From NCBI RefSeq assembly GCF_039649665.1, contig NZ_JBDJAW010000018.1:62001-126000 (forward strand): 64,000 nucleotides of DNA, in the 5' to 3' direction. Positions 8,380 through 16,300 of this stretch are shown piece after piece. The notes beneath the pieces were generated by a model. It ran no database searches. It saw nothing but the letters and a program-made list of their open reading frames with translations, and had not been told where the DNA came from. The stretch comes from Microbispora sp. ZYX-F-249. Its GTDB lineage: Bacteria; Actinomycetota; Actinomycetes; Streptosporangiales; Streptosporangiaceae. The first letter of the stretch is position 1, and every line of letters begins with the position of its first letter. A program made the translations under genes and the position numbers.

Positions 8380-9533
8380 GCCGGCACCTCGGCCGGGGGC
8401 GGGACGGACGGCAGCGAGATCGAGACACGCAGGCCTCCCCGCGGCCGAGCGAGCAGTTCGAGCCGCCCGCCGTGAGCGGCCGCGATCGCCGCGACGATGG
8501 ACAGCCCGAGGCCGGAGCCGTTCCCGGTGCGGTCCGCGCCGAGCCGCTCGAAGGGCCGGGGGAGCCGGTCCACGTCCCGCTGGTCGAGGACGGGTCCTGC
8601 GGTCTCCACGACGAGCCGGACCTCGGCGTCCTCCCGGAAGGTCTCCAGCCGGATCCAGCCGTCGTCCTCGTTGTGCGTCACGGCGTTGTCGACCACGTTC
8701 TCCACCATGCGTGCGAGCAGCGCGGCGTCGCCCCGGGTGACCACGCCTGCCCGCAGATCCTCGGTCACGCCGAGCCGTTTCGCCGCGATCCCGGTGGCGC
8801 GATCGGTCATCGCCCGCGCGGCCAGCCGAGCCACATCGACGTCGGCGGCACCGATCAGCGCGCCGTGCTGAGCCCTCGCCAGCACGAGGAAACCGTCGAG
8901 CAGCTCATCCACCCGGTCCAGCTGCGTACGCAGCCGGTCGCCCAGGACGAGCGTCTGCCGCGCCGCGCCGGGCTTGGCCACGGCGACGTCCAGGGACGCG
9001 CGCATGGTCGCCAAGGGGGTCCGCAACTCGTGGGAGGCGTTGGCGACGAACCGGCGCTGGGCGGCGAACGACGCCTCCAGCCGCCCCAGCAGGTCGTCGA
9101 TGGTGTCGGCCAGGTCCTTCACCTCGTCCGCCGGGCCGCTGACGCCCAGCCGCCGGTGCAGGTCGTCGGCGGTGATGCGCCGGGTCGCGGCGGTGATCAC
9201 CCGCAGCGGGCGCAGCACCCGGCGGGCGAGCGCCCGCCCGGCCAGCACGGAGACGACCGCCATCACGGTCAGCGCGATCAGGGAGCCGATCAGCAACTGC
9301 CGGGAGTGCTGCGCGTGCACCTCGGCCAGTTGCTCCTGGAGATGACGAACGCGCTGGTGCAGCTCGTCCAGGCCGTCCGCGGCCGGGGGTGGCGGGTCGA
9401 CGGGGACGCTGCGCCTTCCCTCGCCGGCGAGCAGGAAGGTGAGCGACAGCAGTCCGATTCCGGAGACGAGGAACACCCCGGCGTACAGGATCGTGAACCG
9501 CAGTCCCACCGTGCCGTTGCGCAACCTGTTCAC
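8376..9533 (-). CDS. Sensor histidine kinase (HAMP, class I)
   Basis: Membrane histidine kinase partner of the regulator at 7723. From GTG 9533 the product has 385 residues: a first TM helix (FTILYAGVFLVSGIGLLSL), an external segment with a coiled coil (DELHQRVRHLQEQLAEVHAQ), a second TM helix (LIGSLIALTVMAVVSVLAG), a HAMP linker (RRVLRPLRVITAATRRI), the H-box NASHELRTPLATMRASLDVA, the N-box ENVVDNAVTHN and the G2 box GNGSGLGLSIVAAI. The extracytoplasmic sensor is small and poorly conserved, so the signal is unknown. The start is uncertain: GGAGG sits only 1 nt before GTG 9533, and TTG 9524 would be better spaced. Confidence 0.9.
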   Translation of the reverse strand: MNRLRNGTVGLRFTILYAGVFLVSGIGLLSLTFLLAGEGRRSVPVDPPPPAADGLDELHQRVRHLQEQLAEVHAQHSRQLLIGSLIALTVMAVVSVLAGRALARRVLRPLRVITAATRRITADDLHRRLGVSGPADEVKDLADTIDDLLGRLEASFAAQRRFVANASHELRTPLATMRASLDVAVAKPGAARQTLVLGDRLRTQLDRVDELLDGFLVLARAQHGALIGAADVDVARLAARAMTDRATGIAAKRLGVTEDLRAGVVTRGDAALLARMVENVVDNAVTHNEDDGWIRLETFREDAEVRLVVETAGPVLDQRDVDRLPRPFERLGADRTGNGSGLGLSIVAAIAAAHGGRLELLARPRGGLRVSISLPSVPPPAEVPA

Positions 9534-9618
9534 GCCTCCAGCATGCCGGGGCGGACCTAACAACGGGGTGACAGGGACGGTTCGGACCAGGACAGCTCCG
9601 CATCCGTAGAACGGCGGC

Positions 9619-11145
9619 ATGCTCACCAGAGAACTCCTCCACCGGGAATGGGCGGCCTTCCGCAGCCCCGCCAGGCTGATCGCCCTGGCCGCGGCGGCCC
9701 TCGTCGTGATCGCCGCCGGCCTGCTCTACGCCGCCGGCAACCGTGCGTCCTGCGTGGGGCCCTGCCCGGCCGATCCGGCCGCCGCGGACGGCTCGATCGT
9801 CGGCGACCGCTTCTGGTTCCTGCACCGCGACCTCGGCCGGGAGGGCGCCATCACCGTGCGGATGACCTCGATGACCGGCACGATCACCTATCCACCGCCC
9901 CTTCACGACCGGATCGTCACGGGCCTGGTGCCGTGGGCGAAGGCCGGGATCATCATCAAGGACGGCGTACGGCAGGGCTCCTCCTACGCGGCGCTCATGA
10001 TGACCGGCGGGCACGGCGTGCGGATGCAGTACGACTACCGTCACGACGTCGCCGCGGGGGAGGGCGTCCTCGCGCCGCGGTTCCCGCGCTGGTTGCGTTT
10101 GACGCGGTCCGGCGACACCGTCACCGGTTCGGAGTCGGCCGACGGCCGGCGCTGGCACACCGTCGGGACGGTGAGGCTGGCCGGTCTCCCGGCGACGGCG
10201 AAGGTGGGGCTGTTCGCCACGTCCCCCGGCGACCTCACGCTGCGGCGGGTCGGGCTCGGCGGAGCGGTCGAGGAGAGCCGCTTCACGCAGGCCACCGGCG
10301 TCTTCGATCACGTCACGGTGGTGGGCGGGTCCGCCGGCGCGTGGCGCAGCGAGGCGGTCGGACAGATGAACCAGACCGACTGGGAGAAGTACCACAACGC
10401 CTCCGGCGCGGTCGAGAGGGACGGCGTCGTCACCGTGAGCGGGACCGGCGACATCGGCCCGATCGGGAGCGAGGGCGCCGTCACCGCCGAGAGGACGCTG
10501 GCCGGTCTGGTGATCATGTTGATCGTCGTCGTCGTCCTGGCCGCCCGGTTCGGCGCCCGGCCGGACACGGCGGTCTCTCGCCGGGTCCTGGCCGCCCGGG
10601 CCGTGGTGGCCGGCGGCGCGACCTTCGCGGCCGGGCTCGCCGCCGTCGGCGTGGTCCTGCCGGTCGGCGTCGCGATCCTGAGCGGCAACGGCGTCCCCGT
10701 GCAGCCGGTCTCCGCGCTGACCGGCGTCCGGGTCGTCGCCGGGACCGCGGCGGTGCTCGCCCTCTGCGCCGTCCTGGCGTACGGGCTGGGCGCCTGGCTG
10801 CGGCGCGGCTGGGCGGCGATCACCCTCGCGCTGTCGCTCGTCGCGGTGCCCTACGTGGTGACCGCGTTCCCGTTCCTGCCCGATGAGGTGTCGCGATGGC
10901 TGCTGCGGCTCACCCCGGCCGCGGGCTTCGCCGTCCAGCAGACGGCGGTGGAGTATCCGCAGGTGGTCGCCCACTACGCGCCGTCGGCCGGCTACTTCCC
11001 GCTCCCCGGCTGGGCCGGCTTCGCCGTGTCGTGCGCGTACACGGCGGCGGTCGCGTGGCCGGCCGTGAAGCGCACGCGGGGGAGCGGCCCGCGCACCGGC
11101 GATAGCGTGCCCGGCGCCGCGGCGACTGCCGTCGCGAACGACTGA
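9619..11145 (+). CDS. ABC-2-type permease-like membrane protein with inserted DUF1349-like lectin domain
   Basis: The 508-residue protein has one TM helix ([19 protein letters not shown]), an extracytoplasmic region of about 220 residues, and about six more TM helices (from [19 protein letters not shown] onwards) of ABC-2 permease appearance. The external region looks like a beta-sandwich of the DUF1349/'regulation of enolase' type: [42 protein letters not shown] and [12 protein letters not shown] are the recurrent strands, all of which recall glycan-binding domains. No ATP-binding subunit is encoded next to it; the neighbours are a divergent two-component system and coaE. Function is not established; a transporter or envelope-sensing role is inference. 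ATG 9619 is the first start and TAGAAC 7 nt upstream may allow leaderless expression. Confidence 0.7.
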   Translation: MLTRELLHREWAAFRSPARLIALAAAALVVIAAGLLYAAGNRASCVGPCPADPAAADGSIVGDRFWFLHRDLGREGAITVRMTSMTGTITYPPPLHDRIVTGLVPWAKAGIIIKDGVRQGSSYAALMMTGGHGVRMQYDYRHDVAAGEGVLAPRFPRWLRLTRSGDTVTGSESADGRRWHTVGTVRLAGLPATAKVGLFATSPGDLTLRRVGLGGAVEESRFTQATGVFDHVTVVGGSAGAWRSEAVGQMNQTDWEKYHNASGAVERDGVVTVSGTGDIGPIGSEGAVTAERTLAGLVIMLIVVVVLAARFGARPDTAVSRRVLAARAVVAGGATFAAGLAAVGVVLPVGVAILSGNGVPVQPVSALTGVRVVAGTAAVLALCAVLAYGLGAWLRRGWAAITLALSLVAVPYVVTAFPFLPDEVSRWLLRLTPAAGFAVQQTAVEYPQVVAHYAPSAGYFPLPGWAGFAVSCAYTAAVAWPAVKRTRGSGPRTGDSVPGAAATAVAND

Positions 11146-11170
11146 GTCGGGCATACCGCGAACCGCCCGA

Positions 11171-11176
11171 TAGGCT
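11171..11176 (+). promoter_or_regulatory. -10 box of leaderless coaE transcript
   Basis: TAGGCT ends 7 nt before the coaE GTG at 11184, with no ribosome-binding sequence between them. Confidence 0.45.
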
Positions 11177-11183
11177 GCGGGAC

Positions 11184-11789
11184 GTGCTGAAGGTTGGGCT
11201 CACGGGCGGCATAGGTTCGGGCAAGAGCGAGGTGTCGCGCCGGCTCGCGGCCCGCGGGGCCGTCGTCATCGACGCGGACAAGATCGCCAGGGAGGTCGTG
11301 GAGCCGGGCACCCCCGGCCTCGCGGAGATCGTCGAGGCGTTCGGCGAGGACGTGCTCCGTCCCGACGGCACGCTCGACCGGGAGCGGCTGGGCGCCATCG
11401 TCTTCGCCGACGCGGAGAAGCTGCGGGTTCTCAACGGGATCGTCCACCCGAAGGTGGGCGAGCGCAGCCGGCAGCTCCAGCGGGAGGCCCCGGACGACGC
11501 CGTCGTCGTCTACGACGTGCCGTTGCTCGCGGAGAACGACCTGGCCCCCCTCTACGACGTGGTCGTCGTGGTGGACACGCCGGACGAGGTCCGGCTGGAC
11601 CGCCTGCGGCGTTTGCGCGGCATGCCGGAGGCGGACGCCCGCGCCCGGATCGCCGCTCAGGCCTCCCGCGAGGACCGGCTGAGGATCGCCGACATCGTCA
11701 TCGGCAACGACGGCTCCCTGGAGGAGCTCGACGCCCGGGTGGAGAAGGTCTGGCAGGACCTGAGCGGCCGGGTCGCCCGGAAGGGCTGA
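11184..11789 (+). CDS. coaE: Dephospho-CoA kinase
   Basis: Last step of coenzyme A synthesis: phosphorylates the 3'-hydroxyl of dephospho-CoA with ATP. The 201-residue, single-domain length is normal when the extra C-terminal UPF0157 domain of some actinobacterial CoaE proteins is absent, as here. Visible features are the P-loop [10 protein letters not shown] (residues 6-15), the [13 protein letters not shown] substrate segment, the lid region (IVHPKV) and the RxxxR-type RLRRLRGM near residue 136. The GTG start at 11184 follows a leaderless-type -10 box. Confidence 0.96.
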   Translation: MLKVGLTGGIGSGKSEVSRRLAARGAVVIDADKIAREVVEPGTPGLAEIVEAFGEDVLRPDGTLDRERLGAIVFADAEKLRVLNGIVHPKVGERSRQLQREAPDDAVVVYDVPLLAENDLAPLYDVVVVVDTPDEVRLDRLRRLRGMPEADARARIAAQASREDRLRIADIVIGNDGSLEELDARVEKVWQDLSGRVARKG

Positions 11790-11839
11790 CGCTTCCCGAA
11801 TCTACAACGTAAAGGCGTCGGAACGACGGCGGCTCGATC

Positions 11840-11869
11840 TTGACGGGCCTTGGCTAATGCCATTAGCCT
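11840..11869 (+). promoter_or_regulatory. Hydrolase/tetR promoter with palindromic TetR operator
   Basis: A perfect palindrome GGCTAATG-C-CATTAGCC occupies 11852-11868. It lies inside a plausible promoter: TTGACG at 11840-11845, an 18-bp spacer, and TAGCCT at 11864-11869. The operator therefore covers the spacer and the -10 element. Because the operon's second gene encodes a TetR regulator, this is the expected autoregulatory site. Confidence 0.65.
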
Positions 11870-11900
11870 TTGGGCTATGCACTTGAGCCTGGAGGACCGC

Positions 11901-12737
11901 ATGACGGAGTTCCTGAAGATCGGTGATGGCGAGATCGCCTACGACGTGACCGGGGCGGGCCCGCTGGTCGTGCTGGTCCCCGGCATGGGGATCACCCGGA
12001 ACACCTACCGATTCCTCGCCCCGGCGCTGGCCGCCGCCGGGTATCGCGTGGCGACCATGGACCTGCGCGGGCACGGCGAGTCGAGCCTCGGCTGGGACTC
12101 CTACACCCGCACCGACACCGCCGACGACATCGTCGCCCTGATCGAGCACCTGGGCGGGCCCGCCGTCGTCGTCGGGCACTCCTTCGCCGGGGGATCGGCC
12201 ACGATCGCGGCGGCACAGCGGCCCGAACTGGTCACCGCAATCGTGGAGATCGCCCCCTTCACCCGCGCCCAGAAGCCCGACCTGGGCGGCCTGCTGAGCA
12301 ACGGCCACTACCGCAAGGGCATGACGCGGCTCATGGGCGTGGCGCTCCTGCGCAGCATCGGGCTCTGGAAGAGCTACCTCGACCACGCCTATCCCGGTGT
12401 CAAGCCCGCGGACTGGGCGGACTACATGGCCGCCCTGGACAAGGACCTGCGCAGGCCGGGCCGCATGGCCGTGGTGAGCGCGATGGGCGCGTCCGCGCCC
12501 ACGGACGCCGGCGCGCACCTCGGCGGCGTCCGCTGTCCCGCCCTGGTCGTCATGGGCACCCGCGACCCCGACTGGGCCGACCCCCGGGCCGAGGCGGACG
12601 GCATCGTGGCAGGAATGCCGCAGGGGCTCGGCGAGGTGGTGATGATCGACGGAGCGGGGCACTACCCGCACGCGCAGTATCCCGACGAGGTCGCCGCCGC
12701 GATGCTCGCGTTCCTCAAGGAGCGGGCCCGTGGCTAG
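11901..12737 (+). CDS. Alpha/beta-hydrolase
   Basis: Soluble alpha/beta-hydrolase-fold enzyme of 278 residues. Seen directly: oxyanion-hole region VPGMGITRNTYR, the strand-turn DLRGHGESS, the nucleophile elbow GHSFAGG (catalytic Ser), the acid loop VVMGTRDPDWADP and the catalytic His in IDGAGHYPHAQYP. The substrate class (ester, epoxide, haloalkane or lactone) cannot be set from these motifs. ATG 11901 was chosen because GGAGG at 11890-11894 is well spaced. It overlaps the tetR start by 8 bp, so expression is coupled to and probably controlled by that repressor. Such pairs often handle small toxic compounds; that is inference. Confidence 0.85.
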   Translation: MTEFLKIGDGEIAYDVTGAGPLVVLVPGMGITRNTYRFLAPALAAAGYRVATMDLRGHGESSLGWDSYTRTDTADDIVALIEHLGGPAVVVGHSFAGGSATIAAAQRPELVTAIVEIAPFTRAQKPDLGGLLSNGHYRKGMTRLMGVALLRSIGLWKSYLDHAYPGVKPADWADYMAALDKDLRRPGRMAVVSAMGASAPTDAGAHLGGVRCPALVVMGTRDPDWADPRAEADGIVAGMPQGLGEVVMIDGAGHYPHAQYPDEVAAAMLAFLKERARG

Positions 12738-13311
12738 GGCGCCCCTGTCCCCGGACGCCGTCGTCGACCTCGCGCTGCGGATCGTGGACGAGGAGGGCCC
12801 GGACGCGCTCACCCTGTCCGCGGTCGCCGGGCGCGCGCAGGTCGCCACCCCCTCGCTCTACAAACACGTACGCAACCTCGCCGAGCTGCGGGTCCTCGTC
12901 TCCGGGCGGGTGCTGGGCGAGCTGACGGAGGTCGCGAGCGAGGCGGTGCTCGGCAGGTCCGGCGACGAGGCGCTGCGCGCCCTGATGGACGGCTGGCGCT
13001 CCTACGCCGCCCGGCATCCGCACCGTTACTCGGCCCTGATCCAGGCGCCCAGGCCGGAGACGGCCGAGGCGGGGGACCGGCTGATCGGCATCATCCTCGC
13101 CGCGCTGCGGGCGTACGGGCTGGAGGGTTCGGCCGCGATCCACGCGGTCCGCTGCCTGCGCGCCGCCATGCACGGCTTCGCGGTCCTGGAGGCGGCGGGC
13201 GCCTTCCAGCTCGGTGAAGACCTCGACGAGAGCCACGCCCTGCTGGCGCACATGGTCGTCTCCGGGCTCCGGACCCTGCCTAGAACGGCTCGTCCAGAGC
13301 CAGCCGCCTGA
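12730..13311 (+). CDS. TetR/AcrR family transcriptional regulator
   Basis: Repressor of 193 residues. The N-terminal helix-turn-helix is clear (ALTLSAVAGRAQVATPSLYKHVRN, residues about 30-53, with the TetR signature SLYKHVRN). The ligand-binding C-terminal half has the TetR_C-like AIHAVRCLRAAMHGFAVLEA segment, seen in the TetR_C_33 type. GTG 12730 overlaps the hydrolase stop. The likely operator is the palindrome at 11852. The 3' end overlaps the convergent TIR/NACHT gene by 32 bp. Confidence 0.92.
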   Translation: MARAPLSPDAVVDLALRIVDEEGPDALTLSAVAGRAQVATPSLYKHVRNLAELRVLVSGRVLGELTEVASEAVLGRSGDEALRALMDGWRSYAARHPHRYSALIQAPRPETAEAGDRLIGIILAALRAYGLEGSAAIHAVRCLRAAMHGFAVLEAAGAFQLGEDLDESHALLAHMVVSGLRTLPRTARPEPAA

Positions 13312-16300
13312 CCTCGGGCAGGTACTCGTCCAGCTCACCGGGTTCGAACCGGCACATGCCGATCACGTACCAGAACTGGCCCGTCACGTCGCCCTCCAGC
13401 TTGTACAGCCCGCTGGGCGAGTACGCGGCCCAGCCCTCCGACAGGCCGAGCAGGGTGGCGCGGGGCTCGCGGCGGGCGACGTCCCACAGGATCACCACGC
13501 CGTCGTCCCCGGCGCTGGCGAGGACGTCCCCGGAGGGGTGGAAGGCGACCGACCAGATCCGGCGGCCGTGCCCGGCGAGTGACCCGGCGCGCGCGCCGGA
13601 GGCCGGGTCCCACAGGTGGACGGCGAGGTCGTCCCCGGCGGTGGCGAGCAGGTCGCCGGACGGGCTGAACGCCGCCGTCCACAGCCGCCCGCCCCCGTCG
13701 AGCACGCGCAGGCACTCGCCGGAGGCGGCGTCCCACAGGCGTGCGGTGCCGTCGTTGCTCGCGCTCGCCAGCAGGTCGCCCGAGGGGGAGAAGGCCACCG
13801 CGTACACCCGGTCGCCGTGCCCGCTCAGCGTCGCCACCCACCGGCCGGTCGGCGCGTCCCACAGCCGGACCTTGCGGTCGTCGCAGCCGGTGGCCACGAG
13901 CCGGCCGTCCGGGCTGAACGCGATCGACCTGACCCGTCCCCGGTGCCCGGTCAGGTTGGCGACCTGGCGTCCGGAGGGGCGGTACCACAGCCGGACGCTG
14001 TCGTCGTCGTTCGCGGTGGCCAGCAGTTGCCCGTCGGGGCTGAACGCCTCCGCCCACACGTGGTCGGTCTCCACGTTGAGCTCGCGCTCGTACGTCCCGG
14101 CGGCCGGGTTCCACAGGTAGACGCCGCCGTCGTTGCTCGCGGTGGCGAGCAGCGGGCCCGCCGGGCTGAAGACGGCCGACACCAGCCGGTCGGCCGTTCC
14201 GGTGAGCGAGCGCAGGCGGCGGCCCGTGGCCGGGTCCCACAGCCGTACGTAGCCGTCGTTGCCGCAGGCGGCGAGCATGCCGCCGTCGGCGGAGAACCGC
14301 ACGGACGTGACGCGGCGGCCGTGGCCGCGCAGCGTCTGGACGCACTGACCGGTGTGGGGGTCCCACAACCGGGCGGTGCCGTCGTTGCTGCAGGTCGCGA
14401 GCTGCCGGCCGTCCCGGCGGAACGCGAACGGCCACACCGATCCCCGGTGCCCGGTCAGCTCGGCCCGCGACTGTCCGGTGCGGTGGTCCCAGAGCCGGAC
14501 GACCCCGTCGCTGTCCCCGGTCGCCAGCAGCTCGCCGGTGGGATCGAACAGGACCTGGTAGACGGCCCCGCGGTGCCCGGGCAGGCTGCCGGCCGCCGCG
14601 CCGGTGACCGGGTCCCACAGCCGTACGGCTCCCTCGGTGTCGCCGGAGGCGAGCAGCCGGCCCTCCGGATGGAAGGCGAGGGTGTAGATCCGTCCGGGAT
14701 GACCGGTCAGCTCGTGCAGCGCGGCGCCGGTTCGGGGGTCCCAGACGCGCAGCACGCCCTGGCCGTCCCCGGCGGCCAGGCAGGTGCCGTCGGGGCTGAG
14801 GACGAGGCGGTAGACGGCCCCGCTGTGGCCCTGCAGGTGGTGCCGCACCCGCCCGGTTGCGAGGTCCCACACGCGGATCGCCCCGGCGCTGTCGCCGGTC
14901 ACCAGCAGTCCCGGCAGGAACACGGCCGTGTAGATCGGGGCGGTGTGACCCGGCAGCTCCCACACCGGCTCCCCGGACCTCCAGACCCGCATGATCCCGT
15001 CCGCGCCGCCGGCCGCGACCAGGTCGCCGGAGGTGACCACGGGCCACACCCCCTCGGCGTGGGCGCGCAGGACGTGGGACGGCTCGCCCGTGGCCGGATC
15101 CCACACCCGGACGGTTCCGTCGCTCGCGCCGGTCACCAGCCCGGCCTCGCCGTAGGCGACCTTGTAGACGCGGCCCCGGTGGCCCTGCAGCGTGCGCAGG
15201 ACGGACCCGGTGACGCTGTCGCAGACCAGGACGCCGCCGTCCTCCCCGCCCAGGGCGAGCACACCGCCGTCGGGGCGGTAGGCGACCGGTTCGGGCAGGC
15301 GGCTGCTCTCGAAGTGATAGCCGTACGGCACGCCGACGACGGCGGGGGCCGGCTCGGCGCCGACCCGCCCGCCGTCCGCGCCGGAGCCGCCGGGCGCGAC
15401 GGCGGCGCCGCGCAGCTCCGGCGCTCCCCGGGGCACGCCGGTCACGTCGATGAGCGCGGCCCGGTCCCAGCGGCTGCCCTCGACGGCGGCGTCCCGCAGG
15501 TCGGCACGGGCCAGCCGGGCCCGGGTGAAATCGGCACCGCGCAGGTCGGCGCCGACGAGGACGGCCTCGTCGAGGCGCGCCCCGGCCAGCCGGGCGTCCC
15601 GCAGCACGGCGTGGGACAGGTCGGCCCCGACGAGCCGGGCGTCGGTCAGGTCGGCGCCGGTGAGGTCCACGCCCTGCAGCTCCCGGTACGACAGGTCCTC
15701 GCCGCTGAGCCGTGCCCCGCGCAGGTCGGTCCTGGCCGAGGTGCGCAACCGGGTGGTCACCTTGATGGCGTTGGCCCGCGCCACGTCGCCCGCGCCGGGG
15801 GAGGCGAGCGTGCGGGCCGCCCACGCCTGCAGCCGCGAGGCGTCGGCCAGGTCGCACAGGAAGTCGACGGCCAGCGCCGACAACGGCCGCAGGCCCAGGC
15901 CCCCCGCGTGGCCGGTGCCGAGCGAGTCCGCGAGGTGCCGGGCCACCAGCCATTCCACGACCGAGGCGTGGATGAACCCGAACAACCCCTCGTCCGTGCG
16001 CACCAGCAGGCTGCCGGCTCCGACGGCGTGCACGGCCTGCTCGGGCGTCAGCCGCGAGACCCCCTGCGCTCCCGGGTTTCCCTGTGCTCCCGCGGTCCCG
16101 GCGCCGTCCCCGACCGGCGGACGGGAGGATCCGGGATCCGCGCCCGGTCCGTACGGCACGCGGGCCTGCGTGTCGGCGGCCAGCCCGGTGAGCGTGTCGG
16201 CGGCCTCGGCCAGCTCCGCCGGCCGCAGGTAGGTCTCGCCGGTCTCCCACAGCCGCAGCGCGAGCGTGGTCGCGGCCCGCCACAGCTCCTCGCGGGTCAG

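Noticed and set aside
13341..13350. GGTTCGAACC resembling a tRNA T-loop
   Set aside because: It encodes part of the conserved C-terminal tail (CRFEPGE) of the WD40 protein and no acceptor or anticodon stem can be folded around it.
13400..15300. Periodic DNA repeats of about 126 bp as a mobile or satellite repeat
   Set aside because: They are the coding units of WD40 repeats with diverged DNA.
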